Assembly: GCF_018130505.1 (NCBI RefSeq)
Contig: NZ_JAFCKH010000011.1
Span: 246,476-310,475 of the forward strand
Direction: 5' to 3'
Source: Bradyrhizobium tropiciagri
GTDB taxonomy: Bacteria; Pseudomonadota; Alphaproteobacteria; Rhizobiales; Xanthobacteraceae
Length of the DNA stretch: 64,000 bases
The position numbers and the translations under genes are program-made. The notes beneath the pieces are model-generated. The model had not been told where the DNA came from. It searched no databases and saw nothing but the letters and a program-made list of their open reading frames with translations. Below are positions 1 through 8,095 of the stretch, piece by piece; the stretch's first letter is position 1; every line of letters begins with the position of its first letter.

Positions 1-201
1 GCTATTTGTGGACCGAAGGGCCCGTCGAATCAACACGGGTGGGAATTTTCCGCTCTTAAGATGCGTTCCAGCCGCCAACCACGCTCTTTTCACTTGGCAG
101 AATGGCCGCGATTACCGACAATGTGTGCCCATAAATCTCCGCTTTTCCGGCAGAATCGATTTTCATCCGGACAGGCGGACACAAGGGACGGCGCCAAGGG
201 A

Positions 202-1089
202 ATGACCGAGTTTGCTGGCGATGTGTCGCCCCCGTTCGAGATCGTCGAGCCGCAGGCCTGGCGCGCGCCGATCATCTTCAACTCCCCGCATTCGGGTTCG
301 GTCTATCCGGCCGAATTCCTCGACGCCTCGCGAATCGATGTCGCCGCGCTGCGCCGCTCCGAAGACTCCTTCATGGACGAATTGATCGGCGGACTGAGCG
401 AGCGCGGCTTCCCCACCGTGCGCGTCAACTTCCCGCGCTCCTATGTCGACGTAAACCGCGAACCCTACGAGCTCGATCCGCGGATGTTCACCGGGCGGCT
501 GCCGAGCTTCGCCAACACGCGCTCGATGCGGGTGGCCGGCGGCCTCGGCACCATCCCGCGCGTGGTCGGCGACGGCCAGGAGATCTATCGCGAGCGGCTC
601 GACGTCGACGAGGCGTTGCGGCGCATCGAAGTTCTCTACAAGCCCTATCACCGCGCGCTGCGCCGGCTGATCAACAAGGCGCATCAGGCGTTCGGTACCG
701 TGGTGGTGATCGACTGCCATTCGATGCCGTCGATCGGCGTGTCGCGCGACGAGCCGCGGCGGCCCGATATCGTGATCGGCGATCGCTACGGCACGAGCTG
801 CGCGGCGCTGCTGCCCGATCTGGTCGAGGAGACCATGAGCGGGCTCGGCTATTCGATCGGCCGCAACAAGCCCTATGCCGGCGGCTTCATCACCGAGCAT
901 TACGGCAACCCGGCGAGCGGACTGCACACCGTGCAGATCGAGCTCAACCGCGCGGTCTATATGGATGAGCGCCGCCGCGAGCGCGGCCCGCGCTTCGTGC
1001 AGGTGGCGGCCGACTTCGCGACGCTGGCGGATGCGCTGGCGAGGATTCCGTTCGGTGATCTCGGCCCGTTCCAGGCGGCCGCGGAGTAA
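202..1089 (+). CDS. N-formylglutamate amidohydrolase family protein
   Basis: Predicted 295-residue cytosolic hydrolase of the N-formylglutamate amidohydrolase family (HutG/PF05013 type), which releases formate from N-formylglutamate in histidine breakdown or acts on related N-formyl amino acids. Family features visible are NSPHSGSVYP near the N terminus, VVIDCHSM in the middle and NPASGLHTVQIELNR near the C terminus. The reading frame is open upstream to 61, but the ATG at 202 starts where the family similarity starts, so I chose it. No other hut gene is next to it, so the substrate is inferred from family only. The length is normal for the family. Confidence 0.85.
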   Translation: MTEFAGDVSPPFEIVEPQAWRAPIIFNSPHSGSVYPAEFLDASRIDVAALRRSEDSFMDELIGGLSERGFPTVRVNFPRSYVDVNREPYELDPRMFTGRLPSFANTRSMRVAGGLGTIPRVVGDGQEIYRERLDVDEALRRIEVLYKPYHRALRRLINKAHQAFGTVVVIDCHSMPSIGVSRDEPRRPDIVIGDRYGTSCAALLPDLVEETMSGLGYSIGRNKPYAGGFITEHYGNPASGLHTVQIELNRAVYMDERRRERGPRFVQVAADFATLADALARIPFGDLGPFQAAAE

Positions 1090-1210
1090 GAGTCGCCCGG
1101 CCTCTGCCGGGAGCGCGTGATGAAGCCGTGAACATGAATCCATTTTACTGCGCAGTGCGCGGTGAAAATGAATCGAGCCGGGACACTGCGTACGGCTGAA
1201 CAGGCCTCCG

Positions 1211-1303
1211 AAAGAAAAAAGGGCCGCTTGAATGAACAAGCGGCCCAAGTCTAGGGAGGAAACGCCCAAGGAGGGCAGCGATAGCGCGAGGCGCTACCGC
1301 ACC
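1211..1303 (-). ncRNA. suhB/mmgR-like (alpha-r8) small RNA, copy 1
   Basis: Minus-strand structured RNA of about 90 nt. From 5' to 3' it has a stem formed around 1278-1300, a small GCCC/GGGC hairpin (1264-1276) whose loop carries CUCCUU, a single-stranded UUUCCUCCCUAG segment, and an intrinsic terminator with 10-bp arms GGGCCGCTTG/CAAGCGGCCC at 1221-1246 followed by a T run. The CCUCC segments are anti-Shine-Dalgarno. A second copy lies at 11010-11100 with the same core and compensatory stem changes. The core and the neighbouring inositol-phosphatase-family gene match my memory of the Rfam suhB RNA, called mmgR in Sinorhizobium; a covariance search would settle it. Confidence 0.75.
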
Positions 1304-1308
1304 GCAAC

Positions 1309-1337
1309 AATATGCGACCGCGCTGCACAAAACGCAA
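1309..1337 (-). promoter_or_regulatory. Putative sigma-70 promoter of sRNA copy 1
   Basis: Read on the minus strand there is a TTGCGT (-35, 1332-1337), a 17-base spacer and CATATT (-10, 1309-1314). The expected transcription start, near 1302-1303, coincides with the 5' end of the predicted first stem of the sRNA. Confidence 0.5.
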
Positions 1338-1666
1338 GAACTTTCGAAACATTTCTTGCCGGATGTGGATCACGCTGGCGGATGTGCAACAGGCCGGTTA
1401 GATTCAATTTTCCTGTTATTTGTCAGTATCTTCTGGCAAAAATCCGGAGCGGCCAGCGCTAGGCGCATAGCCCGTATACCAGAACTCGCAACTTCGTGAT
1501 CCCGGCCCGGACCCGCCTCGACTTTCGAATCCGAGCCGAACCGAAAGTCCGGAACCGTCATCAGGATGGGATAACGCTCCGTTAATCGTGCGCACGGCGC
1601 CGGATTGAGCTAGGCAAGAATAGCTGCGATTTCCATGTGCGCGTTGCGCCTTCCGAAGGACCTGCC
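1338..1666. other. Intergenic stretch without a gene
   Basis: Between the sRNA promoter and the HisN-type gene. No convincing coding frame is present: the short open frames here are rich in unlikely codons and match nothing I know. It should hold the promoter of the downstream phosphatase gene, but I cannot pick one with confidence. Confidence 0.4.
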
Positions 1667-2446
1667 GTGACGGTCATCGACTTTACCGCCTTCATCGGCC
1701 GCCTCGCGACCGCATCCGGCGAAACCATCCTGCCGTTCTTCCGGACCTCGCTCTCGATCGACAACAAGAGTTCGAGCGATTTCGATCCCGTCACCGAGGC
1801 CGACCGCGCCGCGGAAGCGGTGATGCGGCGGCTGATCAAGTCGAACTTCCCCCAACACGGCATCGTCGGCGAGGAATTCGGCAACGAGCGCGAGGACGCC
1901 GACTATGTCTGGGTGCTCGACCCGATCGACGGCACCAAATCCTTCATCGCCGGCTTCCCGATCTGGGGCACGCTGATCGCGCTGCTGCACAAAGGTACGC
2001 CGGTGTTCGGCATGATGCACCAGCCCTTTATCGGCGAGCGCTTCTCCGGCGACAGCGGGTCGGCGCAGTATTCCGGTCCGTCCGGCGAGCGGAAGCTACA
2101 GGTGCGGCGCTGCTCTTCCCTGAAGGAAGCGACCGCCTTCACCACGAGCCCGCTGCTGATGAACGCGGACGACCGCGCCTGCTTTACCCGCATCGAGCAT
2201 GTCGCAAAGCTCACGCGCTATGGCGGCGATTGCTACTCCTATTGCATGCTGGCCGCCGGCCATCTCGACCTCGTGGTCGAGACCGAGCTCAAGCCCTACG
2301 ATATTGCCGCCCTGATCCCGATCGTCACCGGTGCCGGCGGTATCGTCACCACCTGGGACGGCAAGCCGGCGCAAGGCGGCGGCCGCATCATCGCCGCCGG
2401 CGATCCGCGGGTGCACGAAGCGGCGATGAAGCTGCTCAACGCCTGA
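1667..2446 (+). CDS. hisN: Histidinol-phosphatase, inositol monophosphatase family
   Basis: Predicted 259-residue Mg2+-dependent phosphatase of the IMPase fold. It carries the metal-site motifs VTEADRAAE (about 42-50), GEEFG (68-72) and LDPIDGTKSF (84-93), and the C-terminal PYDIAALIPIVTGAGG motif. Alphaproteobacteria use this family (HisN) for histidinol phosphate dephosphorylation, which is the best call; a SuhB/CysQ-like role is the alternative. The start chosen is the GTG at 1667 because GAAGGA sits six bases upstream; an ATG at 1637 lacks this. The sRNA upstream is of the class named after its position near suhB genes. Confidence 0.8.
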   Translation: MTVIDFTAFIGRLATASGETILPFFRTSLSIDNKSSSDFDPVTEADRAAEAVMRRLIKSNFPQHGIVGEEFGNEREDADYVWVLDPIDGTKSFIAGFPIWGTLIALLHKGTPVFGMMHQPFIGERFSGDSGSAQYSGPSGERKLQVRRCSSLKEATAFTTSPLLMNADDRACFTRIEHVAKLTRYGGDCYSYCMLAAGHLDLVVETELKPYDIAALIPIVTGAGGIVTTWDGKPAQGGGRIIAAGDPRVHEAAMKLLNA

Positions 2447-2480
2447 CTTCACGGTTGCCGCACAACTGATCTGCGCCCAT

Positions 2481-2586
2481 TCTGGAGCGTTTTCGAGCGA
2501 AGTGGATACCGGTTCGCGTGAAGAAAACGCGCCAAACGGGAATCAAGAGCTTTCCGTTCCGATTCAATCGGAACGGAAAGCTCTGG
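2481..2586. repeat. Palindromic intergenic repeat, family A
   Basis: About 105 bp with two nested hairpins: GCGTTTTC paired with GAAAACGC across a loop containing GTGGATACCGG, then an 18-bp perfect inverted repeat beginning GAGCTTTCCG at 2549 with a one-base centre. Part of the first half resembles the elements at 48957-49005 and 61897-61946. It reads like a dispersed chromosomal repeat common in Bradyrhizobium. Confidence 0.7.
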
Positions 2587-2616
2587 CGGCAACCAGAAAA
2601 GTCAGGGACGGCGCAC

Positions 2617-3585
2617 ATGACGATTTGCGGCAGACTGCTGGCAGGGCTTCTCCTGCTTCTCGTTCCTGTAGCTGCCGCAGCGCAAGATTTTCCGACCAAG
2701 CCGATCCGGCTGATCGTGCCGTTCCCGCCCGGGGGGCCGAACGACATCATCGCGCGCGTGATCGGGCAGAAGATGTCGGAGCTGGTCAAGCAGCCGATCA
2801 TCGTCGACAACCGCGGCGGCCAGGGTGGCGTGCTCGGCACCGACGCGGTCGCGAAGGCTGCGCCCGATGGCTACACCATCGCGATCGCCAGCGCGGGCGC
2901 GCTCGCGATCAGCCCGAGCATGGAGAAGGTCGCCTACGACACCCTGAAGGATCTCGCGCCGGTGACGCTGGTCGCCACCGTGCCGGAGATGCTGGTCGTC
3001 GCCAGTAACGTGCCGGCGAACAACATGAGCGAGCTCGTCGCACTGGCCAAGGCGCAGCCGGGCAAGCTCAACTTCGCCTCATCGGGTCCCGGCAGCCTGC
3101 CGCATCTCGCCTGCGAATTGTTCAAGCTGACGGCGAAGATCGACATCGTGCACGTGCCCTATCGCGGCGCGGCGCCGGCGGTGAATGATCTGCTCGGCCA
3201 GCAGGTGCAGATGACGTTCCTCGACCTGCCGGTGATCCTGCCGCAGGTGAAGGCGGGAACGCTGCGCCCGATCGCGCTCGGTGCCCGCGAGCGCGCGCCG
3301 ACAGCGCCGGACGTGCCGACCACGGCGGAGGCCGGCATGCCCGACCTGATCATCGAGAATTGGTACGGCATGGTGGCGCCTGCCCAAACGCCGCCGCCGA
3401 TCGTCGCGAGGCTGAACAAGCTCGCCAACGAGGCGATGGCCGATCCGACGGTGAAGGACAAGCTCGCCGAGCAGGGCCTGACGCTGGCCGGCGACACGCC
3501 CGAGCATTTCCGCGGCTTCATCGCCGCCGACATCAAGCGATGGGCCAAGGTGATCGAGGACGCCGGCGTGGTGACGGCGAAGTAG
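2617..3585 (+). CDS. TctC/Bug family tripartite tricarboxylate transporter binding protein
   Basis: Predicted 322-residue periplasmic solute receptor. The first about 22 residues are a signal peptide (hydrophobic LLAGLLLLLVPVAAAA, cleavage after AQ). The mature start FPTKPIRLIVPFPPGG, the VDNRGGQGG loop and VPYRGAAPAVNDLL are hallmarks of the Bug family, which binds carboxylates with two bridging waters. No TctA or TctB membrane partner is adjacent, which is usual for the expanded set of orphan Bug receptors in this group. The ATG at 2617 is preceded by a weak AGGGAC; the frame extends upstream into the repeat and is not coding there. The ligand cannot be told. Confidence 0.88.
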   Translation: MTICGRLLAGLLLLLVPVAAAAQDFPTKPIRLIVPFPPGGPNDIIARVIGQKMSELVKQPIIVDNRGGQGGVLGTDAVAKAAPDGYTIAIASAGALAISPSMEKVAYDTLKDLAPVTLVATVPEMLVVASNVPANNMSELVALAKAQPGKLNFASSGPGSLPHLACELFKLTAKIDIVHVPYRGAAPAVNDLLGQQVQMTFLDLPVILPQVKAGTLRPIALGARERAPTAPDVPTTAEAGMPDLIIENWYGMVAPAQTPPPIVARLNKLANEAMADPTVKDKLAEQGLTLAGDTPEHFRGFIAADIKRWAKVIEDAGVVTAK

Positions 3586-3630
3586 CCGGGATGGACCTCG
3601 GCACGTCAGCGATTTTGGCAACTCTCACGT

Positions 3631-3656
3631 GTCGTCCCGGCGAAGGCCGGGACGAC
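3631..3656. repeat. Short palindromic repeat, family B half-element
   Basis: An 11-bp perfect hairpin, GTCGTCCCGGC/GCCGGGACGAC around GAAG. The same hairpin occurs at 46037-46062 and, doubled, at 35442-35564. It could also end transcription of the gene before it, but no T run follows. Confidence 0.75.
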
Positions 3657-3814
3657 ACTGCGAATGTCGCGCGCTTGGTGCAGTCTCATACATGAAGAGG
3701 CCGCCAACTGAGGCGGCCTCTGTTAATCGGTTCCAGCAACTTTGGGGGTGCCTGTGTGCGAGAGGGCAGTTGCCGGGACCGTCTGCAGGTCCATTGGAGC
3801 GACGTGCCAGGTCC

Positions 3815-3898
3815 TCATACAAACAGTGCAAGTGCTGCAATCGCGATGGGGAAGAGTCCCAGGAGTATAATGCAGGCGCGGAAAACAATTTCGGCCAT
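3815..3898 (-). CDS. Possible 27-residue membrane peptide
   Basis: A 28-codon frame on the minus strand starts at ATG 3898 and stops at TGA 3815. It is preceded by GGACGGAG with a seven-base gap, a strong ribosome binding site. The product would be MAEIVFRAC followed by an uninterrupted hydrophobic helix (ILLGLFPIAIAALALFV) up to the C terminus, fitting a single-pass membrane peptide. It stands alone between a repeat and a divergent membrane protein gene. No family recognised; the call rests on the RBS and the clean hydrophobic pattern. Confidence 0.4.
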   Translation of the reverse strand: MAEIVFRACIILLGLFPIAIAALALFV

Positions 3899-4043
3899 GG
3901 CGCAACTCCGTCCAAAGGACCTAACATATGTTAACGCCCGAAACGCGCGCGCGACAAGTGCAGTTTGTGCCAATGCAACTCAGCGTGCATAACGAAAACT
4001 CCAGCAACAATGTACCGATTGGCGAGATGACGACGTTCAAGCC

Positions 4044-4499
4044 ATGACGGCTGGTGCGGACTGGAAGCGAGCGGTTGCCGGAGCGGCCGCCGGCTTGGTG
4101 TACGGAATTCTTCTCGCAATTCTGTCGTTGGGTGCGGCCGGCGACGGACACGGCACCCTCATTCCCCTCGTCGTCTCATCGGCGCCGCTCGGCGTTGCAT
4201 ATCTCGGTGCCGGTTCAGACGCCGCGCGTGGGACGGCGTTCTTCAGCATGCTGTTCGCTGGGCCAGTTCTATGGGTGCTGCTCGGATTTTTGGTCGCGCT
4301 GCCCGGCCGCCGGATCAAGCTGGCCGCGGTCCTGCTCCTGATGCACGATGCGTCGGCGCTGGGGCTCGTTGCGGCGAGCGGCCTCACGCTGAGAGGCATC
4401 GCAAAGGAAATACCGGATTTTGTCCTCGTCTGGGGGCCGGCCTACTTGCTTGGGCAAGCCGGCTTGTGGTGGCGAATTTTCGTGACGCGTGCAACGTGA
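4044..4499 (+). CDS. Hypothetical multi-pass membrane protein
   Basis: Predicted 151-residue protein with four to five hydrophobic segments (about 10-30, 38-56, 64-88, 93-112 and 123-143). It is not recognised as a family. The ribosome binding site is poor. It is convergent with the cyclase gene at 4519-5823, separated by 19 bases. The amino-acid composition and a W-rich C terminus (GLWWRIFV) look like a true inner-membrane protein. Confidence 0.55.
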   Translation: MTAGADWKRAVAGAAAGLVYGILLAILSLGAAGDGHGTLIPLVVSSAPLGVAYLGAGSDAARGTAFFSMLFAGPVLWVLLGFLVALPGRRIKLAAVLLLMHDASALGLVAASGLTLRGIAKEIPDFVLVWGPAYLLGQAGLWWRIFVTRAT

Positions 4500-4518
4500 G
4501 ATCAGACGATACGGCGCA

Positions 4519-5823
4519 TCACCGTTCGACTGCAAAGATGCGCCAGTCTCCAGGGACACCCTTGAGCGATTGATTGCCGCGGTCACCAAAGCGCAAACCC
4601 GACCCCGCCACCAGATCCTTGACCGTGCCCGACACCAGCACCTCGCCCGCGCCGGCGAGTGCCGCCACGCGCGCTCCGATGTGAACGGCAATGCCGCCGA
4701 TATCATCGCCGATCATTTCGCACTCGCCGGTGTGAAGGCCGGCGCGGACTTCGATGCCTAGCGACCTGATTTCGTCGGCGATGGCGCACGCGCAACGCAC
4801 ACCACGCGCCGGACCGTCAAAGGTTGCCAGAACGCCGTCGCCGGTCGTCTTGATTTCGCGGCCGCGGAAGCGTGTGAGAATGCGCCGTATCGTGGTGTGA
4901 TGAGTGTCAAGCAGGTCGCGCCAGCGGTGATCGCCGAGCGCGGCGGCCTTCTCGGTCGAGGCGACGATGTCGGTGAAGAGCACCGTGGCTAGCACGCGGT
5001 CGACCGCGACCGGCGTTCGTGAGCCGGTCAGAAACTCCTCGATTGCATCGGCGATCTCGCCGGCATTGTCGCCGATGAATGGAAGGTGGTCGATCCCGGG
5101 CAACTCGAGATAGCGGGCACCCGGAATATGTGCGGCGAAAAACCGGCCGCCCTCCACGCTGACGTTCTTGTCGTCCGTGCGATGGATGACGAGGGTCGGT
5201 GCCTGGATGGCCGCAACGATGTCGCTGATGTCGATCAGACCGTTCATCTGCGCGTACGCGGCGGCGCCGGCAGGGCTCTGGGACACTCGCTCGTTCTTGC
5301 TCCACCAGCGCTTGAACGCGGAATCGTTCACGCGGGAAGGCGCAAATTTCACCACGCTGCCGCCACTGCCCCAGCCAAGCTGGATATACCCGAGACTTTG
5401 TTCCAGCGTCGTCAGAACGAATGTCGTTGACGGATAGGCGTTGCAGAGCACCAGCGCGCGGCAGCGACCGGGATGGGTCGCGGCGAACAGCGCAGCCATC
5501 GTGCCGCCTTCGGAAAAACCCAGAAGCGCCGCCTGTTCCATGCCGCAGGCGTCCATGACCGCCCGCAGGTCGTCCATTCGCTGGTCCAGGCCCGGAAAGT
5601 CGGCGACGCGATCCGACAGACCTGTGCCACGTTTATCGAACATCACCACCCGGGCGTAGCGTGCCAGGCGCAGCAGCCAGCGACTGACCTCAGGTTCGTC
5701 CCACCAGTGCTCGACATTCGTGAAGCCCGGCGGCGCGAAGACAACGTTCAGCGCTCCCTCGCCGAACACTTGATAGGCGATGTGCACGTCGCCGCTCTTG
5801 GCGTACCGGGTGTCCGGCTGCAT
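4519..5823 (-). CDS. Alpha/beta-hydrolase - class III adenylate/guanylate cyclase fusion
   Basis: Predicted 434-residue protein with an N-terminal alpha/beta-hydrolase domain (about 1-255; nucleophile elbow LLGFSEGG, late GIDHLPF histidine) fused to a C-terminal class III nucleotide cyclase domain (about 275-425). The cyclase half keeps VLFTDIVAST, with one metal aspartate, and TTGDGVLATF with the second. Such fusions are known in rhizobia and actinobacteria and probably let a small ester or lipid set cyclase activity; that coupling is inference. The ATG at 5823 begins MQPDTRYAKSGDVHIAYQ, the usual start of these proteins; the frame stays open to 5967. Confidence 0.85.
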   Translation of the reverse strand: MQPDTRYAKSGDVHIAYQVFGEGALNVVFAPPGFTNVEHWWDEPEVSRWLLRLARYARVVMFDKRGTGLSDRVADFPGLDQRMDDLRAVMDACGMEQAALLGFSEGGTMAALFAATHPGRCRALVLCNAYPSTTFVLTTLEQSLGYIQLGWGSGGSVVKFAPSRVNDSAFKRWWSKNERVSQSPAGAAAYAQMNGLIDISDIVAAIQAPTLVIHRTDDKNVSVEGGRFFAAHIPGARYLELPGIDHLPFIGDNAGEIADAIEEFLTGSRTPVAVDRVLATVLFTDIVASTEKAAALGDHRWRDLLDTHHTTIRRILTRFRGREIKTTGDGVLATFDGPARGVRCACAIADEIRSLGIEVRAGLHTGECEMIGDDIGGIAVHIGARVAALAGAGEVLVSGTVKDLVAGSGLRFGDRGNQSLKGVPGDWRIFAVER

Positions 5824-5976
5824 TGACCACCCCACACTCGCCGGGACCTTCCGGCCGCCCGAGCTTATAGCAATAGCTTCGATTGCGGGGAGCGACTCAA
5901 TGTCTCCTGATGGCCCAAGGCCGACGCCGCATTGCGACCCGCTTCCATGCCGCCGCCGAGGCGGCAAGCGAAGCCA

Positions 5977-6219
5977 TCAGCTGGTCCACAGACGAGAGGT
6001 CCGATCTTGTGATCGATCCGAGCGTTCCAGTCGCCTGCGGATCGTTTCCTCACGCACGGCGCGGGCTTCGGCACGGAGCGATGCGTGCTCGAACATCAGC
6101 GCCCGCAGCAACTCGCTTTCGCGCCACCGTTGTTCCCGGAGATGACGGAGTTCTGACCGCAGAATGCGGTTCTCGATCACGGCAAGTTGGGCACGATGGA
6201 TCGTCAGATGAGATTGCAT
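5977..6219 (-). CDS. Hypothetical Arg/Glu-rich helical small protein (doubtful)
   Basis: An 80-codon frame whose product is almost wholly charged helix (RHLREQRWRESELL, AEARAVREETIRRRL), possibly a short coiled coil. No family is recognised and the RBS is weak. A 12-base C run lies 20 bases upstream of the start. It could be a decayed gene end or a chance frame; kept as low confidence. Confidence 0.3.
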   Translation of the reverse strand: MQSHLTIHRAQLAVIENRILRSELRHLREQRWRESELLRALMFEHASLRAEARAVREETIRRRLERSDRSQDRTSRLWTS

Positions 6220-6238
6220 GGCAGCATGATGCCACCGT

Positions 6239-6250
6239 CCCCCCCCCCCC
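6239..6250. repeat. C12 homopolymer tract
   Basis: Twelve consecutive C bases, the only such long homopolymer that I saw in the window. It lies between the LysR gene end and the doubtful helical protein, upstream of the latter. Such tracts can slip during replication. Confidence 0.8.
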
Positions 6251-6311
6251 GCATTCACCTAAGATAAGCTCTCACCGTTCCACCACCGGTGTCGCCAGGC
6301 GATTGCTCGGC

Positions 6312-7205
6312 TCAGCGCTGCGCTTCGGCGCGCAGATGCTCCACCAATTGCTTGGCCGGGCGCGGCAGCGCCTTGAAGCTGCGGGCGCAGATCGTCAGGC
6401 GGCGGTTGGCCCAGGCGTCGCGGATCCGGATCGTGACGATCGGCATCGCCGCGGCACAACGGCGCGCCGCGGTTTCCGGCACCACGGCGATGCCGACATC
6501 GGCGGCGACCATCTGGCAGATCGCGTCGAAGCCGCGCAGCCGGGCGCGAAACCGCAGCCGCGCGCCGAGCTTGGCCGCGTGCCGGGAAACATGCACCTGC
6601 AGCGCCGACGTCGCCGTGAGGCCGACGAAGTCGCGGCCGACCACCTCCTGGAAATCGATCTGGCGGCGGCCCCCGAGATCGCTGCGCCGGGACGCCACCA
6701 GCATCAAGCGGTCCTCGCTGAACAGGAAGCGCTCGACGCTGTCGGGCAGTACGTGCTCCGCCGCGAAGCCGAGATCGGCGGCGCCGCTGGCGATCGCATC
6801 GGCGATGTCGGTGCTCTCGCGTTCCTCGACGTCGACGCTGATGTCGGGATGCTCGTGCAGGAAATTCGCCAGCGCGCGTGGCAGATGTTCCGACAGGCCC
6901 GACGTGTTGGCGAGCAGCAGCACGTTGGCGCGCACGCCGGAAGCATAGGCGGCGAGATCGCCCTGCAACGCCTCGACATTATGCATCACGATGCGGGCGT
7001 GGCCGAGCAGGCTCTCGCCCGCCGCGGTCAGTTCGACGCCGCGGCGGCCGCGCTTGAGCAGCGCGACGCCGAGCGCGTCCTCGAGACCCTTGATCCGCTC
7101 GCTGGCGGAGGCCAGCGCCAGATTTGCGCGCGTTGCACCGTGCGTGATACTGCGCGCATCGGCCACCGCGATGAACAGTTGCAGGTCGACCAGGTCAAAC
7201 CGCAT
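6312..7205 (-). CDS. LysR family transcriptional regulator
   Basis: Predicted 297-residue regulator. Residues 1-60 form the winged helix-turn-helix (FDLVDLQLFIAVADARSITHGA, then a recognition helix and LEDALGVALLKR), followed by the periplasmic-binding-protein-like effector domain. It is divergent from the TSUP transporter gene that starts at 7295, the classical arrangement for a LysR regulator and its target, so it probably controls that transporter in response to the transported anion or a precursor. The ATG at 7205 follows a good GGGGAGA ribosome binding site; a start at 7232 does not. Confidence 0.88.
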   Translation of the reverse strand: MRFDLVDLQLFIAVADARSITHGATRANLALASASERIKGLEDALGVALLKRGRRGVELTAAGESLLGHARIVMHNVEALQGDLAAYASGVRANVLLLANTSGLSEHLPRALANFLHEHPDISVDVEERESTDIADAIASGAADLGFAAEHVLPDSVERFLFSEDRLMLVASRRSDLGGRRQIDFQEVVGRDFVGLTATSALQVHVSRHAAKLGARLRFRARLRGFDAICQMVAADVGIAVVPETAARRCAAAMPIVTIRIRDAWANRRLTICARSFKALPRPAKQLVEHLRAEAQR

Positions 7206-7294
7206 GATGTCTCCCCTGCCCCTTCGGATCAAACGAAGGCTAACTCCGTAACCTCCAGATTGTGCCGAATGCGCCGATCGGTCAATGTGCAGCC

Positions 7295-8047
7295 ATGGTC
7301 GACCATCTCCTGATCTTCATCGCCTTCGCCTTCCTGCTCGCCGGTTTCGTCAAGGGTACGCTCGGCCTCGGCCTGCCGACCGTGGCGATGGGCCTGCTCG
7401 CCACCACGATGTCGCCGGGCCGCGCGATCGCGATCGTGATCGTGCCGGCGATCGTCACCAACATCTGGCAGACCTTCGTCGGTCCCTATCTGCGCGACAT
7501 CCTCAAGCGGCTGTGGCCGCTGATGCTCGGCACCGTGGCCGGCATCTGGCTCAATGCCGGGCTGTTGACCGGGCCCTACGCGGCCTACGGCACCGTCGTG
7601 CTCGGCATCCTGCTGGTGATCTACGCGATCGTCGGCCTCAGCAGGTTCAGCTTCAAGGTGGCGCGGCGCGACGAGAAATGGGTCGGCGGCATCGTCGGCG
7701 TGATCACCGGGCTGATCTCCGCCGCGACCGGCGTCCAGGTCATCCCCTCGATGCCGTTCATGCAGGCGATCGGCATGGAGCGGGACGAACTGGTGCAGGC
7801 GCTCGGCGTCTTCTTCACCACCGCAACGGTCGCGCTCGCCTTCAACCTCACGGCCTCGGGCCTGTTGACAGCCGCCACTGCGCTGCCCGGCGCGGTCGCG
7901 ATGGTGGCGGCGTTTGTCGGCATGTTCATCGGCCAGGCGGTCCGCACGCGGATGCAGCCGGACGTATTCCGCCGCTGGTTCCTGATCGCGATGATCCTGC
8001 TCGGCATCTACCTCGCCGGCGGCGCGCTGCTCAAGCTGCACGGCTAG
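7295..8047 (+). CDS. TSUP family (TauE/SafE) anion exporter
   Basis: Predicted 250-residue integral membrane protein with about eight hydrophobic segments and the duplicated TauE/SafE pattern (GFVKGTLGLGLPTVAMGLL in the first half; GIVGVITGLISAATGVQ in the second). The family moves sulfite, sulfoacetate or other organosulfur or carboxylate anions across the inner membrane. The ATG at 7295 was preferred over an in-frame ATG at 7268 or earlier because the first helix begins right after MVDHLL. It shares an intergenic region of 89 bases with the divergent LysR gene. Confidence 0.85.
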   Translation: MVDHLLIFIAFAFLLAGFVKGTLGLGLPTVAMGLLATTMSPGRAIAIVIVPAIVTNIWQTFVGPYLRDILKRLWPLMLGTVAGIWLNAGLLTGPYAAYGTVVLGILLVIYAIVGLSRFSFKVARRDEKWVGGIVGVITGLISAATGVQVIPSMPFMQAIGMERDELVQALGVFFTTATVALAFNLTASGLLTAATALPGAVAMVAAFVGMFIGQAVRTRMQPDVFRRWFLIAMILLGIYLAGGALLKLHG

Positions 8048-8095
8048 CACCCGGAGCCCATGACCCGAGGCGGATATGCGAGCCGCCACCGGGAA

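Noticed and set aside
163-1269. 368-codon antisense frame opposite N-formylglutamate amidohydrolase
   Set aside because: Low-complexity His/Arg/Gly/Ala shadow of the real gene.
3695-3722. GAGGCCGCC/GGCGGCCTC hairpin as a terminator for the TctC-like gene
   Set aside because: The stem is strong but only TGTT follows, and its orientation is ambiguous, so it is not called.
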